The notes: generated by a model from the letters alone, not told the origin. Counted from the stretch's first letter, positions 35,274 through 44,180 are shown. The stretch: 64,000 nucleotides of DNA from an uncultured Acetatifactor sp. (GCA_947588705.1 CANPYT010000002.1:61587-125586); one strand, 5' to 3'. A program made the numbers and translations.

Positions 35274-37064
35274 TTACTCAACATCCTGCAGCGCGGCAAA
35301 GTCCTCTTCGCCTGTGCGGACTTTTACTACCTTATCAACACTGTAGACAAAGATCTTGCCGTCTCCGATATGCCCGGTGTACAGCGCCCTCTTGGCTGCC
35401 GCGATCACCTGATCCACAGGAATCTTGCTGACTACCACTTCCACTTTCACCTTGGGCAGCAGCGTAGCATCCATCTCAACGCCACGGTACATTTCGCCGG
35501 CGCCCTTCTGGACACCGCATCCCATTACCTGGGTCACAGTCATACCCGTCACGCCCAGGTCGTTCATTGATTTCTTCAGCTGATCATACCTGGACAGCTT
35601 CGCGATGATGACCACCTTGTAAATACCGGAAGCGGAAACCACAGGGGCCGTTGCCACAGGTACAGCCGCATCTCTTTTGACCTGAGACGCTTCATCATAC
35701 TCGCCAGTACCGAGATCCGTATTTTCGTTGACCTCCATCGTCATGGTGTTCGAAACATCCATGATGGAGAAGCCGGAATATGCGGAAGCCAAGCCATGCT
35801 CCATCGCATCCAGTCCGATGATCTCCTCCTCCTCTGTCACACGAAGTCCAAGCAGCGCCTTAATGATCAGGAAGGTGATGACAATAGTGACCGCAGTCCA
35901 TGCCATGGTGGCAAACATTCCTAAGAACTGAATCCCAAGCTGTTCAAAACCGCCCCCATAGAACAGGCCCTCTCCGGCGATCTGGTTTGCCCCAAAGCTC
36001 ACGCCGTCTCCGTAGCCTCTTGCAAAAGCAGGCGCTGTCTCTGTAGCGAAAAGCCCTACTGAGAGCGTACCCCAGATACCGTTCAGGCAGTGTACCGCAA
36101 CCGCACCCACCGGATCGTCAATATGAAGCTTGTAATCCAGGAGCCACACGCCGAACACCACCAGCACACCGGAAACCGCGCCAATTATGATCGCGCCGAA
36201 AGCATCGCACACGTCGCAGGGAGCGGTAATGGCCACAAGGCCCGCCAGAGACGCGTTCAGGCACATGGAAACATCCGGCTTGCCGTACTTGATCCAGGTA
36301 AAGATCATGCAGACCACCGTCGCCACAGAGGGCGCGATCGTCGTCGTCAAAAAGATGGAACCCAGCTCCTCGATCGAAGTTGCCGCCGCTCCGTTAAAGC
36401 CGTACCAGCCAAGCCACAGAATAAACACGCCAAGACACCCAAGCGGAAGATTGTGGCCGGGGAACGCGTTTACTTTAGTGATCTTTCCGGATTTGTCTTT
36501 AACAAACTTCCCGATACGGGGCCCAAGGATCGCCGCACCTACCAATGCGCTGATACCGCCCACCATGTGGATACAGTTGGAACCGGCGAAATCATGGAAG
36601 CCCATCTGCGCCAGCCATCCGCCGCCCCATGTCCAGTGTGCCTCCACCGGATAGATGATTGCGGAAATCACTGCGGAATACACGCAGTAAGAAAGAAACT
36701 TTGTTCTTTCCGCCATAGCCCCGGAAACAATCGTCGCCGTGGTAGCACAGAACACCAGGTTGAACACAAAGTTGGACCAGTCAAAACTCTCATAGCTGGT
36801 AAAAATGTCAAATCCGGGCTTACCGATAAATCCCACCAGATCTTCTCCCAGGAAGAGGCCAAAACCGATCAGTATAAACATTACCGTACCGATACAGAAA
36901 TCCATCAGGTTTTTCATCAGGATATTTCCCGCATTTTTCGCCCTGGTAAATCCGGTCTCCACCATGGCAAAACCTGCCTGCATCCAAAACACCAGCGCCG
37001 CGCCGATCAAAAACCAGACGCCGTACACTTCGCTGTTTATAGCGCTTAAAATCTCCTCTGCCAT
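35274..37064 (-). CDS. amtB: Ammonium transporter AmtB fused to a PII domain
   Basis: 596 residues. Residues ~1-430 are an Amt channel: FWMQAGFAMVETGFTRAKNA, HWTWGGGWLAQMGFHDFAGS, GWYGFNGAAATS and AVHCLNGIWGTLSVGLFATE. Residues ~480-590 are a PII (GlnB) domain: GIYKVVIIAKLSRYDQLKKS, VMGCGVQKGAGEMYRGVEMD and the GDGKIFVYSVDKVVKVRTGE motif. The tyrosine T-loop pattern is altered. Such fusions can self-regulate ammonium uptake by intracellular ATP/2-oxoglutarate. ATG 37064 follows GAGGAGGAAAAAG. A free PII gene lies upstream. Confidence 0.95.
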   Translation of the reverse strand: MAEEILSAINSEVYGVWFLIGAALVFWMQAGFAMVETGFTRAKNAGNILMKNLMDFCIGTVMFILIGFGLFLGEDLVGFIGKPGFDIFTSYESFDWSNFVFNLVFCATTATIVSGAMAERTKFLSYCVYSAVISAIIYPVEAHWTWGGGWLAQMGFHDFAGSNCIHMVGGISALVGAAILGPRIGKFVKDKSGKITKVNAFPGHNLPLGCLGVFILWLGWYGFNGAAATSIEELGSIFLTTTIAPSVATVVCMIFTWIKYGKPDVSMCLNASLAGLVAITAPCDVCDAFGAIIIGAVSGVLVVFGVWLLDYKLHIDDPVGAVAVHCLNGIWGTLSVGLFATETAPAFARGYGDGVSFGANQIAGEGLFYGGGFEQLGIQFLGMFATMAWTAVTIVITFLIIKALLGLRVTEEEEIIGLDAMEHGLASAYSGFSIMDVSNTMTMEVNENTDLGTGEYDEASQVKRDAAVPVATAPVVSASGIYKVVIIAKLSRYDQLKKSMNDLGVTGMTVTQVMGCGVQKGAGEMYRGVEMDATLLPKVKVEVVVSKIPVDQVIAAAKRALYTGHIGDGKIFVYSVDKVVKVRTGEEDFAALQDVE

Positions 37065-37277
37065 AACTTTTTCCTCCTCATAAAACAAAAATAGCGACAC
37101 TTGGGGCTTCCACTTCGAAGCTCCTTCGCATCGCATTCTCTGCGGCCTCTGCCGTCGGCCACGGCAACCGTCCGCACGGCCTGCATTTCAGCCTGCCGCT
37201 TCAGCTCTTTTGTTCGGCCACGCGCGTGATACGCCAAACAAAAAGGCACTATGGGAATCCCACAGCGCCTTTGCTTG
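37065..37277 (-). promoter_or_regulatory. Structured leader of the amtB transcript
   Basis: About 215 bases of non-coding sequence lie between the predicted transcription start (~37277) and the amtB ATG. An intrinsic terminator begins about 8 bases into the transcript (37240-37269). A second stem (TGTTTGGC/GCCGAACA) follows, then GC-rich sequence able to pair with itself. This layout is expected for transcription attenuation; no known riboswitch class was recognised. Confidence 0.55.
37240..37269 (-). terminator. Terminator hairpin at the start of the amtB leader
   Basis: Minus strand GGCGCTGTGGG, 3-base loop, CCCATAGTGCC (two G-U pairs), then TTTTTG. It lies downstream of the amtB promoter and therefore may control read-through into amtB rather than end glnB. 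Confidence 0.7.
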
Positions 37278-37283
37278 TGATTG

Positions 37284-37312
37284 AGTATATCATTCCACGT
37301 TTCATGTGTCAA
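37284..37312 (-). promoter_or_regulatory. Sigma-A-type promoter for amtB
   Basis: Minus strand TTGACA (37312-37307), 17-bp spacer, TATACT (37289-37284). Confidence 0.8.
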
Positions 37313-37386
37313 TCATAAAATTTATACATTTTTTAACATAATTTCACAATTTTTTCGTTATTTTTAACAGACAGGTCCTTCCACCG

Positions 37387-37725
37387 TCACAGCGCCGGCT
37401 CTCCGCGCTCACCGGTCCGCATACGAACCGCGTCCTGCACGTCCAGCACGAAGATCTTGCCTCCGCCGATATCATCCGTATCGATCTCCTTCACCAGCCT
37501 GTCTATGAGCTTTCCCGCCAGCTCGTCCTCAACCACGGTCTCCACCTTCACCTTGGGCAACAGATCCACCTTATATTCCGCCCCGTGGAATTTCTTTACA
37601 ACGCCTTTCTGACTCCCATGGCCCATCACATTCAGAATACTGAGGCCGCTCACATCCACATCCTCCAGAATGGCCTTCACATCGTCAAGCATTTCCGGTT
37701 TGATAATGATTTCCAGTTTTTTCAT
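37387..37725 (-). CDS. glnB: PII nitrogen regulatory protein
   Basis: 112 residues. MKKLEIIIKPEMLDDVKAIL, GLSILNVMGHGSQKGVVKKF, LLPKVKVETVVEDELAGKLI and GGGKIFVLDVQDAVRMRTGE are typical PII elements. The T-loop tyrosine of proteobacterial GlnB is replaced by the KFHGAEYKVD version. Senses 2-oxoglutarate/ATP and probably acts with the neighbouring amtB-PII fusion. ATG 37725 follows GGAGG. Own promoter; a separate amtB promoter lies after it. Confidence 0.93.
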   Translation of the reverse strand: MKKLEIIIKPEMLDDVKAILEDVDVSGLSILNVMGHGSQKGVVKKFHGAEYKVDLLPKVKVETVVEDELAGKLIDRLVKEIDTDDIGGGKIFVLDVQDAVRMRTGERGEPAL

Positions 37726-37750
37726 GCTGCACTCCTCCCTGCCTGCATCC

Positions 37751-37778
37751 ATTATACGCTTTCCGGTTGTAATGTCAA
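37751..37778 (-). promoter_or_regulatory. Sigma-A-type promoter for glnB
   Basis: Minus strand TTGACA (37778-37773), 16-bp spacer, TATAAT (37756-37751), giving a leader of about 20 bases. Confidence 0.8.
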
Positions 37779-37886
37779 CCGGGCAACAGGCGCTTGCGGC
37801 ATAACATGGCAGAAATCTGCTGCGCAAACAAACTTTTGAAAAAATAAGAGAAGTGGCATACTAAAGTAAAAAGGAAAAATTGCGGG

Positions 37887-38245
37887 ATGAATGAGTATAT
37901 GCACAAGTCACACAATATAAATAACAGCGCTAATGTACCACTTTGTATGTCCGGCAAAATATCGGCGAATAATAATGGATAAAAAAGTAATCAAGCGATA
38001 AAGAAACATGTCAGGAAATCGAAAACGATATGAAATAAGGTTTCTGGAAGTAGGAACGGATCAAGATCATGTGCGTTTTCTGATACAATCAGTGCCAACA
38101 TATAGTCCGAAAAAGATTATACAGATAGTGAAGAGCATAACAGCCCAGGAAGCGTTTATAAAATGCCCGGATGTGAAGAAAAACTATGGGGTGGGGAATA
38201 TGGGGCAAATGGATATTATGCGGCAACAGTGGGGGAACAGCCTCA
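37887..38245 (+). pseudogene. tnpA: IS200/IS605-family transposase TnpA remnant
   Basis: The frame begins MNEYMHKSHNIN, then shifts to LMYHFVCPAKYRRIIMDKKV and a stop, then shifts again to KRYEIRFLEVGTDQDHVRFL and IQSVPTYSPKKIIQIVKSIT, and finally to KLWGGEYGANGYYAATVG. This is the order of an IS200-type Y1 (HUH) transposase broken by at least three frameshifts. The HUH motif, normally HVHFL, reads HVRFL, so the second metal-binding His is lost. The C-terminal catalytic Tyr region is missing: the remnant stops where the convergent AraC gene ends. Inactive fossil, AT-richer than its surroundings. Confidence 0.85.
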
Positions 38246-39139
38246 CTCCCTCTCCCCCGCCACCAGCTGGGCGATCAGCTGCTCCACTTCCTGAAGCTGC
38301 TCCCGGGATTTTTCCCGGTGGCTCTGCCGGCGGTATTGAGACGGAGACATACCCTTCATGGCGTGGAACGCCTTTGCAAACACAAGCGCATCGCTATACC
38401 CGCAGGAGAGGGCGATACTCTCTATCGGGTAAGCGGTGGAATCCAGCAGCTCCCCCGCCTTTGTAATGCGGAAGGTGGTAAGAAACCTTTGGGGCGACAT
38501 GCCAAGGTACGTCTGGAACAGCGTATAGAGGTAGCTCCTGTTGATACAGACATAATCCGCTACATCTGTGACTTTGATAGGATTACAATAATTGCTCTGG
38601 ATAAAGGAGACCGCCTGCTTTACATAACGGTTTCCTTTATTTTCCTCATCCTTTGCCACCACGCCGGCGCTCTTTGCCAACACGGAAAGGAACACACTCA
38701 TCAACCCGTTCCTCCGCAGCTCATCCGCCAGCCCAAAGGTATTGTGCTCCATCATATCCCGCACAATGGAATAAAGTTCCTGATCCCTGTCACAGGAAAA
38801 CACCGGGTGTCTGGCGGAAAGCCCCATGGAAGCAAGATATTCCCCCGCCCGGCTTCCGCCAAATCCCACCCAGAGATAACTCCAGGGTTCCTTCTCATCC
38901 GCCTGATAAAAGGCAAGTTCATCGGGCTGTATCAAAAAGCCATAGCCTGCCTCCAGCCGATATTCCTTGTCATGAAATCGAAAGAACCCCTTCCCGCTGA
39001 GCACATAGTGGATCAGATAATGCGGTTTGGAGGCAGGGCCGAAGCTGTGAAGGCTTTCCGTCTGGGAACAGCCGCAGCAATTCACATATAGGCTTCCTGT
39101 CTTGTCGTTTTCAAACCCCAGCTTGAAAGCTTTCTCCAT
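38243..39139 (-). CDS. AraC family transcriptional regulator
   Basis: 298 residues. An N-terminal cupin-like sensor domain (HYLIHYVLSGKGFFRFHDKE, YRLEAGYGFLIQPDELAFYQ) and a C-terminal pair of helix-turn-helix motifs (VADYVCINRSYLYTLFQTYL, ESIALSCGYSDALVFAKAFH, GMSPSQYRRQ). Probably activates a sugar-use gene in response to a ligand; the adjacent aldo/keto reductase and dehydrogenase genes are candidates, but nothing in the sequence ties a target to it. The stop overlaps the IS200 fossil. Confidence 0.9.
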   Translation of the reverse strand: MEKAFKLGFENDKTGSLYVNCCGCSQTESLHSFGPASKPHYLIHYVLSGKGFFRFHDKEYRLEAGYGFLIQPDELAFYQADEKEPWSYLWVGFGGSRAGEYLASMGLSARHPVFSCDRDQELYSIVRDMMEHNTFGLADELRRNGLMSVFLSVLAKSAGVVAKDEENKGNRYVKQAVSFIQSNYCNPIKVTDVADYVCINRSYLYTLFQTYLGMSPQRFLTTFRITKAGELLDSTAYPIESIALSCGYSDALVFAKAFHAMKGMSPSQYRRQSHREKSREQLQEVEQLIAQLVAGERE

Positions 39140-39179
39140 AGCTCCGTCCCCTCTCTGCCACGATCACCGGAACTTTTTC

Positions 39180-40316
39180 TCACAGGATGAACTCTTTTTT
39201 GTCCAGATCTTCCTGTACCCGTTCCAGATCCTTGCGGATGGAAAGCTTCTGGGGGCAGGCGGCCTCGCATTTCCCGCACTTGACGCAGCACTTTGCCTGC
39301 TTGCTTTCCCCCAGCTCATTCTCCCAGCTCCACCGAACCATATTATAGTTCTGGTACATATGGTAGGTATTCCACACCCTGAAATTTCCGGGGATATCCA
39401 CGCCGGCAGGACAGGGCATACAGTACCTGCATCCTGTGCAGCCGTTCTTTACCCGGCTCTTGATCAGTGTCACGATATCGTGGATCTCCTGGCTTTCCCG
39501 TTCCGACAGAGGCCGGAAATCCGAGAATGTCTTCAGATTGTCTTCTACCTGCTCCATAGATGACATACCGCTGAGAACTACCTTAACCCCCGGAAGGCTT
39601 CCCACCCATCGCAGGGCGAAAGAAGCCACAGATGCCCCCGGATCCAGAGAGCGGAACCTCCCTGTAATATCATTTGCAAACGCCGCAAGGGAACCGCCCT
39701 TTATAGGCTCCATGATCACTAACGGAACTCCCTTCTCTTCCGCCAGCTCATAGCCTTTCAGCCCTGCCTGCTCTTCCGCATCCATATAATTGAGCTGGAT
39801 CTGGCAGAAATCCCAATCCCGGTAATTCAGGATCTGCTCGAACGCATCATAGCCGTCGTGGAAGGAAAATCCAAGATAACGGATCTTTCCCTGCGCTTTC
39901 AGCTCTGCCAGCCGATCCACCACTCCAAGCTCCACCATTTTCTCAAACCGTTCCCTGCCCAGGGCATGAAGTAGATAAAAATCGATATAGTCCGTCTGAA
40001 GCCTGTGAAGCTGTTCCTCAAACAGCCGATCCACGTCCTCTAAAGAATTTACCATCCACACAGGCAGCTTTGTGGCAAGATAAAACGAGCTTCTGTCATA
40101 CTTTTTCAGCACTCTCCCAACAAAAGGCTCGCTGTCTCCCCCATGGTACGGATAAGCCGTATCAATGTAGTTTACTCCGGCGGAAATCGCCCGATCCAGC
40201 ATCTTTTCCGCTTCCGGCTCGTTGATCTTCCCTCCCTCCGTCACGGGAAACCTCATACAGCCGAAGCCCAGCAGAGAAGTTTCAATTCCCAGTTTCTCCA
40301 GTTTCCTTTTTTCCAT
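39180..40316 (-). CDS. Aldo/keto reductase with C-terminal 4Fe-4S binding region
   Basis: 378 residues. A TIM-barrel AKR domain (GFGCMRFPVTEGGKINEPEA, YIDTAYPYHGGDSEPFVGRV, YLATKLPVWM, SFHDGYDAFEQILNY) includes the catalytic Asp, Tyr and Lys, with the usual His position reading HALGRERF. The last ~90 residues have ferredoxin-type cysteines: NGCTGCRYCMPCPAGVDI and CCVKCGKCEAACPQKLSI. Such proteins oxidise or reduce sugars or alcohols, probably with ferredoxin. ATG 40316 follows GGAGGAAGG-type sequence. Cotranscribed with AraC and the dehydrogenase, by spacing. Confidence 0.9.
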   Translation of the reverse strand: MEKRKLEKLGIETSLLGFGCMRFPVTEGGKINEPEAEKMLDRAISAGVNYIDTAYPYHGGDSEPFVGRVLKKYDRSSFYLATKLPVWMVNSLEDVDRLFEEQLHRLQTDYIDFYLLHALGRERFEKMVELGVVDRLAELKAQGKIRYLGFSFHDGYDAFEQILNYRDWDFCQIQLNYMDAEEQAGLKGYELAEEKGVPLVIMEPIKGGSLAAFANDITGRFRSLDPGASVASFALRWVGSLPGVKVVLSGMSSMEQVEDNLKTFSDFRPLSERESQEIHDIVTLIKSRVKNGCTGCRYCMPCPAGVDIPGNFRVWNTYHMYQNYNMVRWSWENELGESKQAKCCVKCGKCEAACPQKLSIRKDLERVQEDLDKKEFIL

Positions 40317-40360
40317 TTTCCTTCCTCCTTCTTTCTGTGCTGTTCCCTTCCCCCTCAAAT

Positions 40361-41299
40361 TTACAGATCGGTAAATCGAAACCCGGCTTTAAATCCGGTA
40401 TCGGTAAAGGCCCTTTCATATTCGTCCGGTGCAAATAGCGTGATCTCCGGAAACTGTGCCCTGCCGGAGGAAAGCGCTTCCAACGCCGGCACAAAAGGGC
40501 CGCACCTGCTTCCCACAATAGTGATCTCATTTACGGCCACCAGGCTAAGCGGCAGGGAAACCTCTCCGGCATAAGTGCTTTTCAGTACGATCGTGCCTTT
40601 TTTCCGGACCAGGCCGAGAGCCTGTTTTATTCCCTCGGGAGATCCTGTGGCCTCTATCACGACCTCATAAGCCTCCTTCTCCCGTTCCAATGTCACTTCC
40701 GCGTAGGGTGCAAATCGTTCCAGCTTTTCAGGATGCTTCCCTATCACCGTCACTCTGCGCCCTCTGGAACAGAACGCCTGTACAACGCAATAAGCCAGCC
40801 TTCCGTCACCCAGGACCGCAACATTCCTGTCATCCGTAAACGACACCTGTGTCATAATCTCAAAAGCTGCTGCCAAGGGTTCCGTATATATGGCTTTTTC
40901 CATGGGAAGCCCCTCCGGGACAAGGTGCAGCAGAGATGTCTCTATGGTCATATATTCCGCAAAACAGCCATCTTTTTGATTCATGCCCAAAACCCGCCTG
41001 TAGGTGCAGTGGGTGGGACGGCCGGTGCGGCAATAGATACATTTTCCGCAGGAAGCGTTCAGCTCTCCCACCACTGTCTTTCCTATCAGAGAAGGATCCG
41101 GGGATTTTTCCACCACACCCACAAACTCATGTCCCATAACGCCGCGGAAATCAGGTCTGTACCCCCGCAGGATCTCCTTATCGGTATTGCACACCGCGGC
41201 CAGGCAGATCCGTATCAGGCTTTCTGTGGGAGCAGGTACCGGCTCCGGCAGATCCCGTCGATATACGGCCTTCTTTCCGTCAAAATAAATTCCCCGCAT
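40361..41299 (-). CDS. Zinc-dependent alcohol dehydrogenase family protein
   Basis: 312 residues, somewhat shorter than usual for MDR enzymes (~340). N-terminal GroES-like domain has CNTDKEILRGYRPDFRGVMG then HEFVGVVE, and the structural-zinc cluster region CGKCIYCRTGRPTHCTYRR. The nucleotide-binding part reads VAVLGDGRLAYCVVQAFCSR. It is probably a sugar or polyol dehydrogenase, substrate unknown. ATG 41299 follows GAGGG. CapA gene stops about 23 bp upstream. Confidence 0.88.
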   Translation of the reverse strand: MRGIYFDGKKAVYRRDLPEPVPAPTESLIRICLAAVCNTDKEILRGYRPDFRGVMGHEFVGVVEKSPDPSLIGKTVVGELNASCGKCIYCRTGRPTHCTYRRVLGMNQKDGCFAEYMTIETSLLHLVPEGLPMEKAIYTEPLAAAFEIMTQVSFTDDRNVAVLGDGRLAYCVVQAFCSRGRRVTVIGKHPEKLERFAPYAEVTLEREKEAYEVVIEATGSPEGIKQALGLVRKKGTIVLKSTYAGEVSLPLSLVAVNEITIVGSRCGPFVPALEALSSGRAQFPEITLFAPDEYERAFTDTGFKAGFRFTDL

Positions 41300-41322
41300 T
41301 TTCCCTCGTTTTCCTCCCATTG

Positions 41323-42537
41323 TCAATCTGTCGGAAATCCCTCCTGATCAAACTGCAGCCCCAGATCCCGGCTGTATTCATTGAGCCGTTCCAGGATCCG
41401 CCGGGCCTCCTCCCCCTCCGCAGGTGTCGGCTTGTAGTCGTTCCGGCTGGTCACGGAACTGACAGAGCAGGGGATCACTTTCAGCCGGGCATCCTCCTGC
41501 TTTTCTCCCTCGATAAAGGTAAAGGTCTGCTGCACGATGAGGCAGTCCTTGTCCTCCGGGTTGCGGTTGGCTCCAAAACAAAAATTCCCCAGACTATAGA
41601 TTATATACTTTCCCTGGTATTCCTCAATTCCCTGAATCACATGGGGATGGTGGCCGATCACCAGGTCGGCGCCCCAGTCGATGCACTTTCTTCCCAGCGT
41701 CTTTTGATAGTCCTCCGGATAATATTCCCGTTCCACTCCCCAGTGACAGCAGGCCAGGATCAGCTGGCAGCCTTTTTCCTGTAATTCCGCAATTCCCTCT
41801 TTCAGGTATTTTTCGACGACCGCCCCATATTCCACCTCATTTACCGAGATAAATCCCACCGAGATTCCCTGAGCAGTTTCGTATATCCCGGTATACTTAT
41901 CATAGGCATACGGAATGCCCGCTTCCTCCAGGGCCTTTACCGTATCGGCGCTCCCCTGTTCCAGATAATCCAGGCGATGGTTGTTCCCCATGCCCACAGC
42001 CTCCACGCTGCCTGCCGTCAGGACTTTCACGTATTCCGGGTCTCCGCTGATGCAGTAGGTCTGGTTTTCCCTGCGCTCTTCCGCCAGGGTCAGAGGCCCC
42101 TCCAGATTCACGATAGTCATATCATCCGCGCTGAAAATATCATATACATTCTCAAAAAAGTAAGCAGGATCCTGTACCTTGTCATAGGTCTCCCGAAAAG
42201 TGCCCCAATAACCCTGATCGTAATAATTTCCCAGCGTAACGTCCCCGGCCGCTGATATGGTAATATGGATCTCCTGAGGATCCGGCTCCGGTTCGGTCGG
42301 AAGCTCCGTCTCCGCCGGCTCCGGCCTTCCCTGCTCCTCCTGTCCTTCCTGCCCCGCCGGAACAGGGCTTCCGCTCAGGATTTCTTCCAGGGGAACCGGC
42401 GTTACCGGATGGACATTTCCGTTTTCCTCCGGCCGGGACATATCTCCCGGCAGCGTCCAACTGTTCCCATCCCCGCAGGCAGTCAGAAAGCATATCCCGG
42501 ACACCGCCGCAAACAGGAGGATCTTTCTTCCCCGCAT
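41323..42537 (-). CDS. CapA family protein (poly-gamma-glutamate capsule-type), lipoprotein
   Basis: 404 residues. A lipoprotein signal ends LTACGD, followed by a ~60-residue Pro/Glu/Gly linker, then a PGA_cap metallophosphatase-like domain with ISAAGDVTLGNYYDQGYWGT, MTIVNLEGPLTL, GMGNNHRLDYLEQGSADTVK and WGADLVIGHHPHVIQGIEEY. CapA in Bacillus is needed to transport or anchor poly-gamma-glutamate, but many homologues have unknown roles. Located between the LCP gene and an alcohol dehydrogenase. Confidence 0.9.
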   Translation of the reverse strand: MRGRKILLFAAVSGICFLTACGDGNSWTLPGDMSRPEENGNVHPVTPVPLEEILSGSPVPAGQEGQEEQGRPEPAETELPTEPEPDPQEIHITISAAGDVTLGNYYDQGYWGTFRETYDKVQDPAYFFENVYDIFSADDMTIVNLEGPLTLAEERRENQTYCISGDPEYVKVLTAGSVEAVGMGNNHRLDYLEQGSADTVKALEEAGIPYAYDKYTGIYETAQGISVGFISVNEVEYGAVVEKYLKEGIAELQEKGCQLILACCHWGVEREYYPEDYQKTLGRKCIDWGADLVIGHHPHVIQGIEEYQGKYIIYSLGNFCFGANRNPEDKDCLIVQQTFTFIEGEKQEDARLKVIPCSVSSVTSRNDYKPTPAEGEEARRILERLNEYSRDLGLQFDQEGFPTD

Positions 42538-42587
42538 GGCGCTATTTCCTTTCCTTTCTGCAAAAGCGGCGCAGGCAGGCCAAAACT

Positions 42588-44153
42588 TCAGGGCTCCTCC
42601 CCGTAGACCTTCTCCCGCAGAAATTTCTTATTTGCCTCAAAATCTACTTCCAGCACCGACATCTTCCGTATGGTGGCATCCTTGTATGTTCCCGGCTGGG
42701 GAATGCTGTCAGGGATGATATCATAGGTCAGCAGTTTTCCCGCCATCAGGCTCAGGCGGAAGCACTCCCCCTGAGTCAGATTGGTCGTCAGATTGGGCAT
42801 TAATCCGTTCACCAGTTCCCTCGCGTTGGTGAGTACCGCCGCCGGAAGCTTATGGATCACCGCCGTCAATACCTTTCTCTGGCGTTCCGTCCGGCCGAAG
42901 TCTGTTCCAAGATACCGGTTCCGGCAGTAGGCCAGGGCCTGAGGGCCGTTCAAATGCACCATGCCGCTGACGGCAGTATCCATATTGTCCGTGCCCTGAG
43001 GTCTCCCGGTGAGCATGTTATACTCCACCAGATAGCCGTTCACATACTCGATCTCCTCACTGGTCAGTTCCAGGTCCACCCCGTTCACCGCGTCCACAAG
43101 GCTGGCGAACGCTTCAAAATTTACCTGTACATAACGGTTCACGGTTATGTCAAGATTCTGTTCCACCGTCTCCATAAGGAGCTCCGGCCCCCCGAAAGAA
43201 TAAGCGGCATTCAGCCGATTGCCCTCATGCCCCGGGATCTCCACATACATATCCCGAAGAAGCGAAGTCATATAGATTGTTTTTGTCTTTCGGCTGACGG
43301 AAAGCAGGATCATGGCATCCGACCGGCCGTCCTCCCCGTTCTCCCGGGAGTCGTTGCCGATCAGCAGGATATTTACCACGCCGTCTTTCTGCATGGGTGC
43401 GTCCGTTACCGACGAGACCTCCCAATAATTCATCTTGCCGTATATCACGCCCACCAGCTGGTACAGGCCGACTCCCAGCAGGAGCACGATAACCGCCACA
43501 GCCAGCAGGAATCTTTTCAGGCGGGATTTCTTTTTCTTCCTGCCCTTATCCGTATCCTGCCCGGAGACCGGGCGGTCCTTCTGCCGGCCGCTCCGGCTGC
43601 CAGAGCTTCTCTGCCGGCTGTCATCCTCGCTGTCTCGGCCGCCGGGTCTGTTGTTCCGGCTGCCTGACCCGTTCTGTGGGCCGCCGGACCTGCTGTCTCG
43701 GCTGCCTGAACCGTTCTGCGGGCCGCCGGATCTGCTGTCTCGGCTGCCCGACCCGTTCTGCGGGCCGCCGGATCTGTTGTTCCGGCTTCCTGAACCGTTC
43801 TGCGGGCCGACCGACCTGCTGTCTCGGCCGCCCGACCCGTTCTGTGAGCCGCCGGATCTGTTGTTCCGGCTTCCCGAACTTCCTCCCTGACTGCGGGAAA
43901 CCGGGCCCCTTACTGCGGGTTCACTGTCCCAGTCTTCTTCGTAAAACTGATATTTTGGCTCCGATGTACGCCCGGAAGCCGTATTTTTCCGGTTTCCGGT
44001 ATTATTTCCGCGCTTCTCCGCACTCCCGATAACATTCAGCTCCTTTTCCTGCTTTTCTTCTTCCTCGATGGTATACAGCTGGAGCTCCCGCTGAAGAAAA
44101 TCCTCCAGCCCCTTCTGGATCTGTTCCATCTCGTTTTCTGCCCGCTCGCTCAT
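42588..44153 (-). CDS. LCP (LytR-CpsA-Psr) family protein with a tandem-repeat cytosolic domain
   Basis: 521 residues. Residues ~1-210 are low-complexity and cytosolic, containing a 14-residue repeat (GPQNGSGSRDSRSG type) over residues ~94-171. A transmembrane helix follows (about 214-237), then an extracellular LCP domain with VVNILLIGNDSRENGEDGRS, MTSLLRDMYVEIPGHEGNRL, NAAYSFGGPELLMETVEQNL and YCRNRYLGTDFGRTERQRKV. LCP enzymes attach wall teichoic acid or capsule to peptidoglycan. Positively charged KGRKKKKSRLKR before the helix fits a cytosolic N-terminus. Confidence 0.93.
   Translation of the reverse strand: MSERAENEMEQIQKGLEDFLQRELQLYTIEEEEKQEKELNVIGSAEKRGNNTGNRKNTASGRTSEPKYQFYEEDWDSEPAVRGPVSRSQGGSSGSRNNRSGGSQNGSGGRDSRSVGPQNGSGSRNNRSGGPQNGSGSRDSRSGGPQNGSGSRDSRSGGPQNGSGSRNNRPGGRDSEDDSRQRSSGSRSGRQKDRPVSGQDTDKGRKKKKSRLKRFLLAVAVIVLLLGVGLYQLVGVIYGKMNYWEVSSVTDAPMQKDGVVNILLIGNDSRENGEDGRSDAMILLSVSRKTKTIYMTSLLRDMYVEIPGHEGNRLNAAYSFGGPELLMETVEQNLDITVNRYVQVNFEAFASLVDAVNGVDLELTSEEIEYVNGYLVEYNMLTGRPQGTDNMDTAVSGMVHLNGPQALAYCRNRYLGTDFGRTERQRKVLTAVIHKLPAAVLTNARELVNGLMPNLTTNLTQGECFRLSLMAGKLLTYDIIPDSIPQPGTYKDATIRKMSVLEVDFEANKKFLREKVYGEEP
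43641..43874 (-). repeat. 42-bp minisatellite inside the LCP gene
   Basis: Five tandem units plus a partial sixth encode GSRNNRSGGSQNGS, GGRDSRSVGPQNGS, GSRNNRSGGPQNGS, and GSRDSRSGGPQNGS twice. Units differ mainly in NN versus DS. Units are very alike at the DNA level, so length variation between strains is likely. Confidence 0.85.
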
Positions 44154-44180
44154 ATATCAACCTTTCCCGGAGGGGACGCG

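Noticed and set aside
37046..37312. 88-codon frame in the amtB leader
   Set aside because: It overlaps the promoter, the terminator stem and the ribosome site of amtB, and has no family match.
37886..38245. Functional IS200 transposase
   Set aside because: At least three frameshifts and a lost metal-binding histidine rule it out.
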